Source of the DNA: Micromonosporaceae bacterium
GTDB lineage: Bacteria > Actinomycetota > Actinomycetes > Mycobacteriales > Micromonosporaceae
Direction of reading: 5' to 3'
NCBI GenBank assembly: GCA_009377645.1
Contig: WHTQ01000018.1
Span: 1-58,183, forward strand
Length of the DNA stretch: 58,183 bases
The notes beneath the pieces are model-generated. The model made no database searches and was not told where the DNA came from. It saw only the letters and a program-made list of their open reading frames with translations. This document shows, in pieces, positions 1 to 7,931 of the stretch. Numbering within the stretch: the first letter of the stretch is position 1; every line of letters starts with the position of its first letter. Position numbers and translations under genes: made by a program.

Positions 1-7
1 AGACGAG

Positions 8-43
8 GTGACGTGCGTCACTGACAACCGGCGGCGCACCGCC
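8..43. terminator. inverted repeats downstream of vapC
   Basis: Two short palindromes lie just beyond the stop of the minus-strand vapC. GTGACG-TG-CGTCAC occupies 8-21, and a GGCGG/CCGCC hairpin with a 4-base loop occupies 30-43. The second could end vapBC transcription. There is no U-tract, so this is a weak call. Nothing else is seen in positions 1-51. Confidence 0.3.
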
Positions 44-51
44 GCGAAGTG

Positions 52-441
52 TCATCCCACCATCGGCAGGTCGGTGGCGGGAAAGTCGTCGCCCTTGCAG
101 AGCAGCGGATCCCCAGAGACTTTGCACACGGCGTAGGTCAGGCAGTCGCCGAAGTTGAGCCCGGCGGGATGGCGACCCTTCCCGTACTGGAGGTACGCGT
201 CCGCCGCTACCGTCCAGTGCTCGGCGGCAAAGTCGATTACCTCGAGGCCAGCTTCCTGGACGAAACGCGCGAGCAGGCTCTTTCCCAGCGGCCCGAGCCG
301 GCTGCCGAGCACCGCGGACGTCTCGACCAGCGTTGGTGCGCCGACACCGGCGAACTCGGCAGCCGTCAACAGCTGCTCAAGCTCCTCGTGGCCGGGCTCC
401 CGGAGCAGGATCGCGATCATGGCGGAGCTGTCGACGATCAC
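52..441 (-). CDS. vapC: VapC-type PIN-domain toxin (TA module 1)
   Basis: This 129-residue protein is a single PIN domain, the fold of VapC endoribonucleases that cleave tRNA or rRNA when freed from their antitoxin. The acidic metal-binding set is visible: D4 in [11 protein letters not shown]40, D99 in NFGDC and D118 in GDDF. Its ATG overlaps the end of the antitoxin gene by 4 bases, as is usual for translationally coupled vapBC pairs. Length is normal for the family. The RNA target cannot be read from the sequence. Confidence 0.9.
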   Translation of the reverse strand: MIVDSSAMIAILLREPGHEELEQLLTAAEFAGVGAPTLVETSAVLGSRLGPLGKSLLARFVQEAGLEVIDFAAEHWTVAADAYLQYGKGRHPAGLNFGDCLTYAVCKVSGDPLLCKGDDFPATDLPMVG

Positions 442-710
442 ACGCCCTCCGGACCATAGCCGAGGATCGCCTCCCGGTCGGCCTTGGACAGCGGCCGTCC
501 AAGCACCTCCTCAGAGATCTGCGGCCACGCCTCCAGCTCCAGAAATCGACGGAGCCGCTCGGCTCGGTCAGGCCGGCGCGCCCGTTCCGCCAGCCGCTCC
601 CGGCGTTCCTGCAGAGCGGTCCGAACCGCCAGCGTCTTCGTCTCGTGTGCCAGCGCGGCTACCTCGGTCACGAGCTGCTCGGCGGCCGGGTCCTTGATGT
701 TCAGCGCCAT
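438..710 (-). CDS. vapB: VapB-type antitoxin (TA module 1)
   Basis: This 90-residue protein begins with a short ribbon-helix-helix-like segment ([14 protein letters not shown], then a helix around TLAVRTAL). An Arg/Glu-rich C-terminal part follows and probably wraps the PIN toxin. This is the layout of the Rv0623-like VapB family. It is the first gene of the pair and should bind its own promoter. A -10 box TAGACT (723-718, minus) lies 7 bases before the ATG, so the mRNA is probably leaderless. It is divergent from gltX, with about 85 bases between the two starts. Confidence 0.85.
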   Translation of the reverse strand: MALNIKDPAAEQLVTEVAALAHETKTLAVRTALQERRERLAERARRPDRAERLRRFLELEAWPQISEEVLGRPLSKADREAILGYGPEGV

Positions 711-795
711 GGGTGGAAGTCTACCAAGTCGGGTGTACGGCTACCCAAACGACCGGGAAGAGCCGGCGCACCGGACACCGCCTAGGCTGGGCAAC

Positions 796-2223
796 GTGAC
801 GGTACGCGTACGGTTTGCCCCCTCTCCTACCGGGATGTTCCACGTCGGCAGTGGCCGGACCGCCCTGCAGAACTGGGTGTACGCCCGGCAGCAGGGCGGC
901 ACCTTCGTGCTCCGGATCGAGGACAGCGACGCCGCCCGGAACCGGCCGGAGTGGACCGAAGGGATCCTGTCCGCACTGGACTGGCTCGGGATCGGCCGGG
1001 ACGGCTACGAGGGACCGCACTTCCAGTCGTCGTTCGCCGCCGAGCACCGGGCGGCGGTCGAGAAGCTGGCCGCCGCCGGCCTGGCGTACTACTGCGACTG
1101 CACCCGGGAGGCGGTGCAGGCGCGTACCGGCGACCCGCACCGCGGCTACGACGGGTTCTGCCGGGACCGGGGGCTGGGGCCGGGGCCGGACCGGGCGCTG
1201 CGGTTCCGCACCCCGGACGCGGGCCAGACCCAGGTGGTCGACGTGATCCGGGGCGAGCCGACGTTCGACAACGCCCTGCTGGAGGACTTCGTCATCGCCC
1301 GGGCCGACGGGTCGGCGGTGTTCCTGCTGGCCAATGTGGTCGATGATGCCAGCATGGGGATCACCCACGTGATCCGGGGCGAGGACCATCTGGCCAACGC
1401 CCCCCGGCAGCAGCTGCTCTGGGAGGCGCTCGGGCACCGGCCACCGATCTGGGCGCACCTGCCGCTGATCGTCAACGAGAAGCGGCAGAAGCTGTCCAAG
1501 CGCCGGGACAAGGTGGCCCTGGAGGCGTACCGGGCCGAGGGATACCTGACCGACACGATGCGCAACTACCTGATGTTGCTGGGCTGGGCGCCGAGCGGGG
1601 ACCGGGAGATCGTGCCCTGGTCGGTGATCGAGGACGAGTTCCGGCTGGCCGACGTCACCCCCTCCCCCGCGTTCTTCGACGAGAAGAAGCTGCGGGCCTT
1701 CAACGGGGACTACCTGCGGGCGCTGCCGGTCGAGCAGTTCGCCGCCGCCTGCCGGCCGTGGCTGACCGGCACCGAGGGCGCCGCCGCCCCACCCTGGCCG
1801 GCGGAGCGGTTCGACCCAGCCTCCTTCACGGCGGTCGCCCCGCTGGCCCAGACCCGGGTGACGGTGCTGTCCGAGATCGTGTCCTACGTCGACTTCCTGT
1901 TCCTGGACCAGCCGCCGGCCGACGAGGCGGCCTGGGCCAAGGCCATGAAGGACGGCTCGGCGGACCTGCTCGCCGCGACCATCGACGCCTACCAGTCGGT
2001 GCCGGCCTGGGAGCCGGAGCCGCTGAAGGCCACGCTGGAGCAGATCGGCGCGGCGCGCGGCCTGAAGCTGGGCAAGGCACAGGCGCCGGTACGGGTGGCG
2101 GTGACCGGCCGCACCGTCGGGTTGCCGCTGTTCGAGTCGCTTGCGGTGCTCGGCCGGGAGCGGACGCTCGCCCGGCTCCGGGCCGCCCTCACCCGGCTGC
2201 AGGCCGACCCGACCGCCCGTTGA
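796..2223 (+). CDS. gltX: glutamyl-tRNA synthetase
   Basis: Class I aminoacyl-tRNA synthetase that charges tRNA-Glu in the cytosol. In actinobacteria it is usually non-discriminating and also mischarges tRNA-Gln for GatCAB. The 475-residue protein has the HIGH-type signature HVGSG at residues 16-20 in a Rossmann fold, and the KMSKS-type loop KLSKR at 232-236. An anticodon-binding helical domain follows to the end. The open frame continues upstream to 484, but that part is antisense to vapB. The GTG at 796 gives the canonical N-terminus [14 protein letters not shown] -10 box TAGGCT at 783-788 lies 7 bases before it, consistent with a leaderless transcript. No Shine-Dalgarno is seen. Confidence 0.97.
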   Translation: MTVRVRFAPSPTGMFHVGSGRTALQNWVYARQQGGTFVLRIEDSDAARNRPEWTEGILSALDWLGIGRDGYEGPHFQSSFAAEHRAAVEKLAAAGLAYYCDCTREAVQARTGDPHRGYDGFCRDRGLGPGPDRALRFRTPDAGQTQVVDVIRGEPTFDNALLEDFVIARADGSAVFLLANVVDDASMGITHVIRGEDHLANAPRQQLLWEALGHRPPIWAHLPLIVNEKRQKLSKRRDKVALEAYRAEGYLTDTMRNYLMLLGWAPSGDREIVPWSVIEDEFRLADVTPSPAFFDEKKLRAFNGDYLRALPVEQFAAACRPWLTGTEGAAAPPWPAERFDPASFTAVAPLAQTRVTVLSEIVSYVDFLFLDQPPADEAAWAKAMKDGSADLLAATIDAYQSVPAWEPEPLKATLEQIGAARGLKLGKAQAPVRVAVTGRTVGLPLFESLAVLGRERTLARLRAALTRLQADPTAR

Positions 2224-2307
2224 TCAACTCGATGGGCAGCGGCGGCGGATAGCGAGGGCGGCACCGGCCGCGCCGGCGGCCCCGATCAGCATCCTGGCCA
2301 TCCGCAC
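2224..2307 (-). CDS. possible 27-residue small membrane peptide
   Basis: On the minus strand a GTG at 2307 opens 27 codons ending in TGA, reading VRMARMLIGAAGAAGAALAI followed by RRRCPSS. A good Shine-Dalgarno (GGGGAGG) lies about 6 bases before the GTG. A hydrophobic Ala/Gly stretch flanked by arginines would suit a one-pass membrane microprotein. I do not recognise a family. It fills most of the 239-base gap between gltX and the next gene and would be convergent with gltX, their stops meeting. GC-rich DNA yields such frames by chance, so confidence is low. Confidence 0.3.
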   Translation of the reverse strand: MRMARMLIGAAGAAGAALAIRRRCPSS

Positions 2308-2462
2308 GATCGACCTCCCCACTATCGGGCCACCGGCTGGCCTCGTCCGGTCCCGGCGAGCGTCCATGAGGATGGTCGACTACCGTACGGAAATAGTTCC
2401 CGACTGTGTCCCCCGGGTAACGCAACCTTTCGACCTCCTGGCGGGCTCTAGTTAGTAGGCGG

Positions 2463-3179
2463 GTGAAACCGTCGGGCGCGAGGAGCGGGGTTGGAGCGGT
2501 GGAGCGACTGACAGCCGGCAGACCGCCGGTGCGCCGGGTGCTCACGCTGCTGGGCGCCGGCGCAGCCGGGGCGACCAGCCTGGTGGCGGCCGCGGTCCTG
2601 ACGGTCGCCGGGCCGGCGGTCGCGCAGGCGGTGGCCGACCGGGTCACCATCACCGGGATCGACCTGGCCGAGCCGCTCGAGGTGGTCGCCGCGGAGCAGC
2701 CGGAGCTGTGTGCGGCGCTGCACCAGGAGGTGGACTGGCTGATCGAGCCGGACGGCGACTCGCCCGAACCAGAGCTGGACGCGCTGGGCCCGCAGTACAC
2801 GCTGGTGGTGCACATCGACGGCGTGCCCCGGCACCGGTTCCACCTGTACCCGCTGGCCGAGGGCGGCCCGCGGGCGTTCCGGCCGGTCGAGCAGCCGGGC
2901 GACCGGACCATTGACGAGGGCTGGTTCTACGGCCGGCTCAGCATGCCGGACACCCTCCGGGCCGCCGGCGCCCCGCTGACCGGCGACCCGGCCACCGGCG
3001 GAGGCGGCGCCGGGGCCGGGCAGCCACCGCCCGCGGTCGAGGAGAGCGAGCAACCGGACACCAGCCCACTGGGGTTCCTGGACCAGTGGCGGCAGGGGAT
3101 GCTGCTGACCGCCGCGATCATCGTGGCGACGGCGGCCGGGCTGGGCGGCAGCGCGTACCTGATCCGCCGCAAGATCTGA
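2463..3179 (+). CDS. membrane-anchored extracytoplasmic protein, unknown function
   Basis: A 238-residue protein with an N-terminal signal-like hydrophobic segment (about residues 25-55, after a basic stretch). An extracytoplasmic region of about 130 residues follows, then a Gly/Pro-rich linker and a C-terminal transmembrane helix ending in the stop-transfer RRK. This type I topology suggests a secreted domain tethered to the membrane. I do not recognise the domain. An AT-rich promoter-like patch (TAGTTAGTA) lies just before the GTG at 2463. An in-frame GTG at 2499 is an alternative start and would give a shorter, more usual signal sequence. It appears monocistronic. Confidence 0.75.
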   Translation: MKPSGARSGVGAVERLTAGRPPVRRVLTLLGAGAAGATSLVAAAVLTVAGPAVAQAVADRVTITGIDLAEPLEVVAAEQPELCAALHQEVDWLIEPDGDSPEPELDALGPQYTLVVHIDGVPRHRFHLYPLAEGGPRAFRPVEQPGDRTIDEGWFYGRLSMPDTLRAAGAPLTGDPATGGGGAGAGQPPPAVEESEQPDTSPLGFLDQWRQGMLLTAAIIVATAAGLGGSAYLIRRKI

Positions 3180-3309
3180 CCGCCCGGGCCGCCCACCACC
3201 CCCCTGGCCGCCCCGCACATCCGGCTGCCGGGAACCGACCCCCTGGGGTCAGGGGTGCCGCGTAGAGTCGACCGCGAGCGAACCGACCCGACCGACCAGG
3301 ATGGTGCAG

Positions 3310-4113
3310 ATGGCCAAGCGCAGCGGGTACGCACCGGGGGTGTTCTCCTGGAGCGAACTGGCGACCCCGGACCCGGCGGACGCGAAACGGTTCTACGGCG
3401 AGCTGTTCGGCTGGGAGTTCCAGGACGACCCGATCCCCGGCGACGGCGTCTACACGATGGCCCGGGTGGCCGGCGACGACGTCGCCGGGATCATGCAGCA
3501 GCCCGAGCAGCAGCGCACAGCGGGAGTCCCGCCGAACTGGTTCTGCTACATCACGGTCGGGACCGCCGACGAGGCCGCGAGCCGAGCCGCCGCGCTCGGC
3601 GGAGCGGTGCACGCCGGGCCGTTCGACGTCATGGACTCCGGCCGGATGGCGGTGATCGCCGACCCGACCGGCGCGATGTTCGGTGCCTGGGAGCCGCGGG
3701 CACACCTCGGCTCCGGCCGGGTCAACGAGCCCGGCACCCTGACCTGGAACGAGCTGGCGACCGGCGACGTGCCGGCGGCGACCCGGTTCTACCAGGACCT
3801 GTTCGGCTGGACGGTCACCGAGATCGACACCGGTGGCGGGCCGCGGTACTGGACGATCGCCCATGACGGCGCCGCCGCCGGCCGCAACGGCGGCGTCCGC
3901 GAGCTGCCGCCGGAGCAGGCACCGGGCGGGGTGCCACCGCATTGGCTGCCCTACTTCGCGGTCGAGTCGGTCGCGGCGTCACAGACCACCGCGGGGCGGC
4001 TCGGCGGCCAGACCCTGGTCCCGCCGATCCAGGTGCCGTCCGGCACGTTCGCGGTGCTCAGCGACCCGCAGGGCGCGGCGCTGGCGATCTACGAAGGCGA
4101 GTTCGACGGCTGA
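3310..4113 (+). CDS. two-domain VOC (glyoxalase/bleomycin-resistance fold) protein
   Basis: The protein has two tandem vicinal-oxygen-chelate modules: about residues 5-125 (FSWSELATPD, FYGELFGW) and about 135-265 (LTWNELATGD, FYQDLFGW). The repeated WxELxTxD and FYxxLFGW elements show internal duplication. Length (267 residues) and layout match the actinobacterial Cfp32/Rv0577-like family, whose substrates are poorly known, so no reaction is assigned. ATG 3310 is preferred over ATG 3301 because AGGATGG is then correctly spaced as a ribosome site. A -10-like TAGAGT (3263-3268) lies upstream, with a GACCCC/GGGGTC palindrome at 3237-3250 that might be an operator. Confidence 0.85.
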   Translation: MAKRSGYAPGVFSWSELATPDPADAKRFYGELFGWEFQDDPIPGDGVYTMARVAGDDVAGIMQQPEQQRTAGVPPNWFCYITVGTADEAASRAAALGGAVHAGPFDVMDSGRMAVIADPTGAMFGAWEPRAHLGSGRVNEPGTLTWNELATGDVPAATRFYQDLFGWTVTEIDTGGGPRYWTIAHDGAAAGRNGGVRELPPEQAPGGVPPHWLPYFAVESVAASQTTAGRLGGQTLVPPIQVPSGTFAVLSDPQGAALAIYEGEFDG

Positions 4114-4154
4114 TCCCGGCCGGCGCCGGTCCGGCGGCGTGGCAGGGTAGGGGT

Positions 4155-5351
4155 GTGAACGGGTCGGAACCGGCCGGTGGTGGCGATGAGCTGGCCGCCA
4201 CCCTGCCCCGGATCGAGCGGGCGGCCGGCTCGCTGGCCACCGCCAGCGTGGCCCGGATGGACGAGACCCTGCCGTGGTTCCGGGAGCTGCCGGCCGACCA
4301 GCGCTCCTGGGTGATGCTGGTGGCCCAGGCCGGGGTCCAGTCGCTGGTGGAGTGGCTGCGCCGGGGAGCCGGCGGCAACGGCAACCAGGAGGTCTCGGAC
4401 GAGATCTTCGACGCCGCCCCGCAGGAGCTGGCGCGTTCGATCAGCCTGCAGCAGACCGTCGCGCTGATCAAGGCCACGATCGAGGTGGCCGAGGAGCATG
4501 TACCGCGCCTGGCCGCCCCCGGCGAGCAGGAGGCGCTGCGTACGGCGGTGCTGCGGTTCTCCCGGGAGGTCGCGTTCGCGGCCGCCCGCGTCTACGCGCG
4601 GGCGGCCGAGACCCGCGGCGCCTGGGACGCCCGGCTGCAGGCACTGCTGGTCGACGCGCTGCTGCGCGGCGACTCGCCGGACGTGCTGGCCAGCCGCGCC
4701 GCCGCCCTCGGCTGGGGGGACGCCCCGCCGGTGGCGGTGGCGGTCGGCCGCTCCCCCGGTGGCGAGGTGGCGGCCGTGCTGCACGCGGTCTACCGGGCGG
4801 CCCGCCGGATCGGGCTGGAGGCGATCGGCGGGGTGCACGGGGACCGGCTGGTGGTGCTGATCGGCGGCGCGCCGGACCCGCTGGCCGCCGCCGGCCGGCT
4901 GCTGCCCGGGTTCGGGGACGGTCCGGTGGTGGTAGGTCCCGCGGTACCCAGCCTGGACGAGGCCACCGAGTCGGCCCGGGCGGCGCTGGCCGGCTTTCGG
5001 GCCGCCCCGGCGTGGCCGGGCGCCCCCCGCCCGGTGGCCGCCGCCGACCTGCTGCCGGAGCGGGTGCTGGCCGGTGACGCGGACGCCCGCCGGGCGCTGC
5101 GGCAGGAGGTGTTCGGCACGCTGAGCCGGGCCGGCGGCGAGCTGCTGGAGACGCTAGACGCGTTCTTCGGCACCGGCGGGGTGCTGGAGGCCGCCGCCCG
5201 CGCCCTCTACGTCCATCCGAACACGGTGCGGTACCGGCTCAAGCGGGTGGCGGAGGTGACCGGGTTCACGCCGGCCGATCCCCGGGACGCCTTCGTGCTG
5301 CGGCTGGCGTTGATCATCGGGCGGCTGGATCCGCCCAGCTCAGTGCACTGA
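4155..5351 (+). CDS. fasR: PucR-type HTH regulator, probable FasR (activator of the fab operon)
   Basis: A 398-residue regulator with an unassigned N-terminal and middle region and a C-terminal PucR-family helix-turn-helix (about residues 340-390: ALYVHPNTVRYRLKRVAEVTG). In Streptomyces the gene directly upstream of fabD encodes FasR, which activates the fabD-fabH-acpP-fabF operon. The same domain type and position here make this the likely orthologue. It reads in the same direction as fabD, 97 bases away. The GTG at 4155 gives MNGSEPAGGG, and a weak -10 box CAGGGT lies 6 bases before it. The effector, possibly an acyl-CoA, is not visible from sequence. Confidence 0.8.
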   Translation: MNGSEPAGGGDELAATLPRIERAAGSLATASVARMDETLPWFRELPADQRSWVMLVAQAGVQSLVEWLRRGAGGNGNQEVSDEIFDAAPQELARSISLQQTVALIKATIEVAEEHVPRLAAPGEQEALRTAVLRFSREVAFAAARVYARAAETRGAWDARLQALLVDALLRGDSPDVLASRAAALGWGDAPPVAVAVGRSPGGEVAAVLHAVYRAARRIGLEAIGGVHGDRLVVLIGGAPDPLAAAGRLLPGFGDGPVVVGPAVPSLDEATESARAALAGFRAAPAWPGAPRPVAAADLLPERVLAGDADARRALRQEVFGTLSRAGGELLETLDAFFGTGGVLEAAARALYVHPNTVRYRLKRVAEVTGFTPADPRDAFVLRLALIIGRLDPPSSVH

Positions 5352-5362
5352 TCGCGCAGTCT

Positions 5363-5382
5363 CTTGTAAGGTTCCTACAAAG
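5363..5382. promoter_or_regulatory. near-palindrome upstream of fabD, candidate FasR operator
   Basis: CTTGTAAGGTTCCTACAAAG has TTGTA/TACAA arms and a GG-TT-CC centre; one extra A breaks perfect symmetry. It lies in an AT-richer island of the fasR-fabD gap, about 70 bases before the fabD GTG, a sensible activator position. That FasR binds here is inference. No consensus -35/-10 pair is convincing downstream. Confidence 0.45.
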
Positions 5383-5448
5383 ATCGTAGTAGAGATTGGT
5401 ACCTCGTGTCGGGGACATAACGACCGTTCAACCGGAACAGTCGAACTC

Positions 5449-6657
5449 GTGCTAGCCATCCTCTCCCCCGGCCAGGGCGCCCAGAAGCCCGGCTTCCTGG
5501 CGCCGTGGCTGCCGGCGGTGCCGGCCGCCGGGGCCCGGCTGCGCTGGTGGTCGGTGCTGGCCGGGGTCGACCTGCAGCACCTGGGGACGGTTGCCGACGC
5601 GGACGAGATCAAGGACACCGCCCGGACCCAGCCGCTGCTGGTGGCGGCCGCCCTGCTGGCCGCGGAGGCGCTGGCCGGCGCCGCCCCGGCCCGCTCGGCC
5701 CGGGCCGAGCCGCTGCCCGACGTGGCGGTGGTCGCCGGCCACAGCGTGGGCGAGCTCGCCGCCGCCGCACTGTCCGGAGCCCTGACCAGCGAGGCGGCGG
5801 TCGCCCTGGCGGGGGTACGCGGGCGGGAGATGGCCGCGGCCTGCCGGCTCGCCCCGACCGGGATGCGGGCCGTGCTGGGCGGCGACCCGGATGAGGTGCT
5901 CGCCGCGGTGGCGGCCCAGGGCCTGCACCCGGCCAACCGCAACGGCGCCGGGCAGCTGGTGGCCGCCGGCGCGATCGACCGGCTGGACAAGCTGACCGCG
6001 CAGCCGCCGGCGAAGACCCGGGTGGTGCCGCTGCCGGTGGCCGGCGCCTTCCACACCCCGTTCATGGCCCCCGCCGAGCGGGCGCTGGCCGAGCTGGCCG
6101 CCGGCGTCCCCACCAGCGACCCGTCCAAGATCCTGCTGTCGAACCTGGACGGTGCCTCGGTCAACCACGGCCGGGAGCTGCTCACCCGGCTGGTCCGGCA
6201 GGTCACCGCGCCGGTGCGCTGGGACGCCTGCATGCACACGCTGGCCGACCTGGGAGTCACCGGCGTGATCGAGCTTCCCCCGGCCGGCACCCTGGCCGGG
6301 CTGATCAAGCGGGAGCTGAAGGGCCCTCGCTGCCCGGAGATCGTCACCCTGAACACCCCGGAGGACCTGCCGGCCGCCCGGGACCTGCTCGCCCGGCACG
6401 GCGGGGCACCGAGCCACGAGCCGGCGCCCCAGTTCCGGGTGGTGGTGGCCGCCAACGCCGGCACCTTCGAGCCCGCCGCCGGGCTCGCCGAAGGCGACCA
6501 GGTCACCGCCGGTCAGGTGATCGGCCTGGTCGCCACCAGGCAGGGACCGGTCGAGGTCGCCGCCCACGACGCGGGCACACTCACCGAGTGGCTCGCGCAC
6601 CATGACGACCCGGTCGCGCCGGGCCAGCCGCTCGCCCGGATCGGAGGACACCTGTGA
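5449..6657 (+). CDS. fabD: malonyl-CoA:ACP transacylase with C-terminal biotinyl-carrier-like domain
   Basis: FabD moves malonyl from CoA to ACP in FAS-II. The acyltransferase domain (about residues 1-315) shows PGQGAQ at 7-12, the nucleophile S99 in AGHSVGEL, R124/R126 in VRGREM and catalytic H202 in AGAFHTPFM. The protein is 402 residues, against about 300-320 for usual FabD. The extra C-terminal part (about 327-402) aligns with biotin carboxyl carrier domains: AxxAGTFEP, then EGDQVTAGQVIGLV, then PVEVAAHDAGTLTEWL, then PVAPGQPLARI. At the biotinyl-lysine motif (AMKM) it has ATRQ, with Gln365 in the lysine position, so it should not be biotinylated. The stop overlaps the fabH start by 4 bases. 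Confidence 0.95.
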   Translation: MLAILSPGQGAQKPGFLAPWLPAVPAAGARLRWWSVLAGVDLQHLGTVADADEIKDTARTQPLLVAAALLAAEALAGAAPARSARAEPLPDVAVVAGHSVGELAAAALSGALTSEAAVALAGVRGREMAAACRLAPTGMRAVLGGDPDEVLAAVAAQGLHPANRNGAGQLVAAGAIDRLDKLTAQPPAKTRVVPLPVAGAFHTPFMAPAERALAELAAGVPTSDPSKILLSNLDGASVNHGRELLTRLVRQVTAPVRWDACMHTLADLGVTGVIELPPAGTLAGLIKRELKGPRCPEIVTLNTPEDLPAARDLLARHGGAPSHEPAPQFRVVVAANAGTFEPAAGLAEGDQVTAGQVIGLVATRQGPVEVAAHDAGTLTEWLAHHDDPVAPGQPLARIGGHL

Positions 6658-7631
6658 CGCCCGTGCCGCCCACGCCGACGGCTCCACCATCCGGCAGCCG
6701 GATCATCTCGCTCGGCCACTACCAGCCCGCCCGGATCCTCACCAACGACGACCTCGCCGAGCTGGTCGACACCAACGACGAGTGGATCCGCACCCGGGTG
6801 GGGATCGCGCAGCGGCGGGTGGCCGGGGACGAGACGGTCGCCGACATGGCCGCCGCGGCCGCCGAGAAGGCGCTCGCCGGCTCCGGGCTGACCGCCGCCG
6901 ACATCGACCTGGTCGCTGTCGCCACCTGCAGCTCGGTGGACCGCTGCCCGAACGTCGCCACCCGGGTGGCGGCCCGGCTCGGGATCACCGCCCCGGCCGC
7001 GTACGACATCAACACCGCCTGTTCCGGCTTCTCGTACGCGCTTGCCACCGCCGACCACGCGATCCGGGCCGGGGCCGCCCGCAACGCGATCGTGATCGGG
7101 GCCGAGAAGCTGACCGAGTTCACCGACTGGACCGACCGGGCCACCTGCATCTTGTTCGGCGACGGGGCGGGAGCCGCGGTGGTCACCGCCACCGCCGCCG
7201 GCGAGCCGACCGGGATCGGTCCGGTGCTGTGGGGCTCCGCCCCGGAGCGCGGCGACGTGGTGGTGATCGAGGGCTGGCGCCCGTACATCCAGCAGGAGGG
7301 GCAGGCCGTGTTCCGGTGGGCCACCACCACCCTGCCCGGGTTGGCCCGCGAGGCTTGCCAGCGGGCCGGGGTGGAGCCGGCTGAGCTGGCCGCGTTCGTG
7401 CCGCACCAGGCCAACCTGCGGATCATCGACCCGCTGGCCCGCAAGCTGGGCGCGCCGGACGCGGTGGTGGCGCGGGACATCGTCGAGTCCGGGAACACGT
7501 CGGCCGCCAGCGTCCCGCTGGCCTGGTCCAAGCTGGTCGAGCGCCGGGAGATCCCGTCCGGCGCGCCGGTGCTGCTGTTCGGGTTCGGCGGCGGCCTGAC
7601 CTACGCCGGACAGGTGGTCCGGTGCCCCTGA
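6654..7631 (+). CDS. fabH: beta-ketoacyl-ACP synthase III
   Basis: FabH condenses an acyl-CoA starter with malonyl-ACP, the first step of FAS-II; in actinobacteria branched starters are common. The 325-residue protein has the KASIII triad C123 (NTACSGFSYA), H251 (FVPHQANLRII) and N281 (ESGNTSAAS). The Pro-rich first 13 residues look dispensable. Its GTG overlaps the fabD stop (GTGA), implying translational coupling. It lies in the operon fabD-fabH-acpP-fabF-accD. Confidence 0.96.
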   Translation: MTPVPPTPTAPPSGSRIISLGHYQPARILTNDDLAELVDTNDEWIRTRVGIAQRRVAGDETVADMAAAAAEKALAGSGLTAADIDLVAVATCSSVDRCPNVATRVAARLGITAPAAYDINTACSGFSYALATADHAIRAGAARNAIVIGAEKLTEFTDWTDRATCILFGDGAGAAVVTATAAGEPTGIGPVLWGSAPERGDVVVIEGWRPYIQQEGQAVFRWATTTLPGLAREACQRAGVEPAELAAFVPHQANLRIIDPLARKLGAPDAVVARDIVESGNTSAASVPLAWSKLVERREIPSGAPVLLFGFGGGLTYAGQVVRCP

Positions 7632-7691
7632 GCGTCCCGCCCGGACGGGGCGGAACGAGTCGAGTAACCCACGGAGAGGAAACCCATCGAG

Positions 7692-7931
7692 ATGACCCAA
7701 GACGAGATCGCCGCCGGCCTGGCCGAGATCCTCGAAGAGGTGGCCGGAGTCACGCCCGACGACGTGGCGCCGGAGAAGTCGTTCACCGACGACCTGGACG
7801 TGGACTCTCTGTCCATGGTGGAGGTCGTGGTGGCGGCCGAGGAGAAGTTCGGCGTGAAGATCCCGGACAACGAGGTGCAGAACCTCAAGACCGTGGGCGA
7901 TGCCATCGGTTATATCGAAGCGAACGCATGA
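7692..7931 (+). CDS. acpP: acyl carrier protein
   Basis: A 79-residue acidic acyl carrier protein. The phosphopantetheine attachment serine is S39 in DVDSLS. It carries growing acyl chains between the FAS-II enzymes. GGAGAGGA lies about 11 bases before the ATG. The gene starts 60 bases after fabH and its TGA overlaps the fabF ATG (ATGA), so the two are coupled. Confidence 0.96.
   Translation: MTQDEIAAGLAEILEEVAGVTPDDVAPEKSFTDDLDVDSLSMVEVVVAAEEKFGVKIPDNEVQNLKTVGDAIGYIEANA

Noticed and set aside
484-795. N-terminal extension of gltX
   Set aside because: The extension is antisense to vapB and lacks any synthetase similarity; the canonical N-terminus and a -10 box support GTG 796.
6420-6657. 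A functional biotinylated carrier domain on FabD
   Set aside because: The lysine of the AMKM motif is replaced by Gln, so biotin cannot be attached in the usual way.
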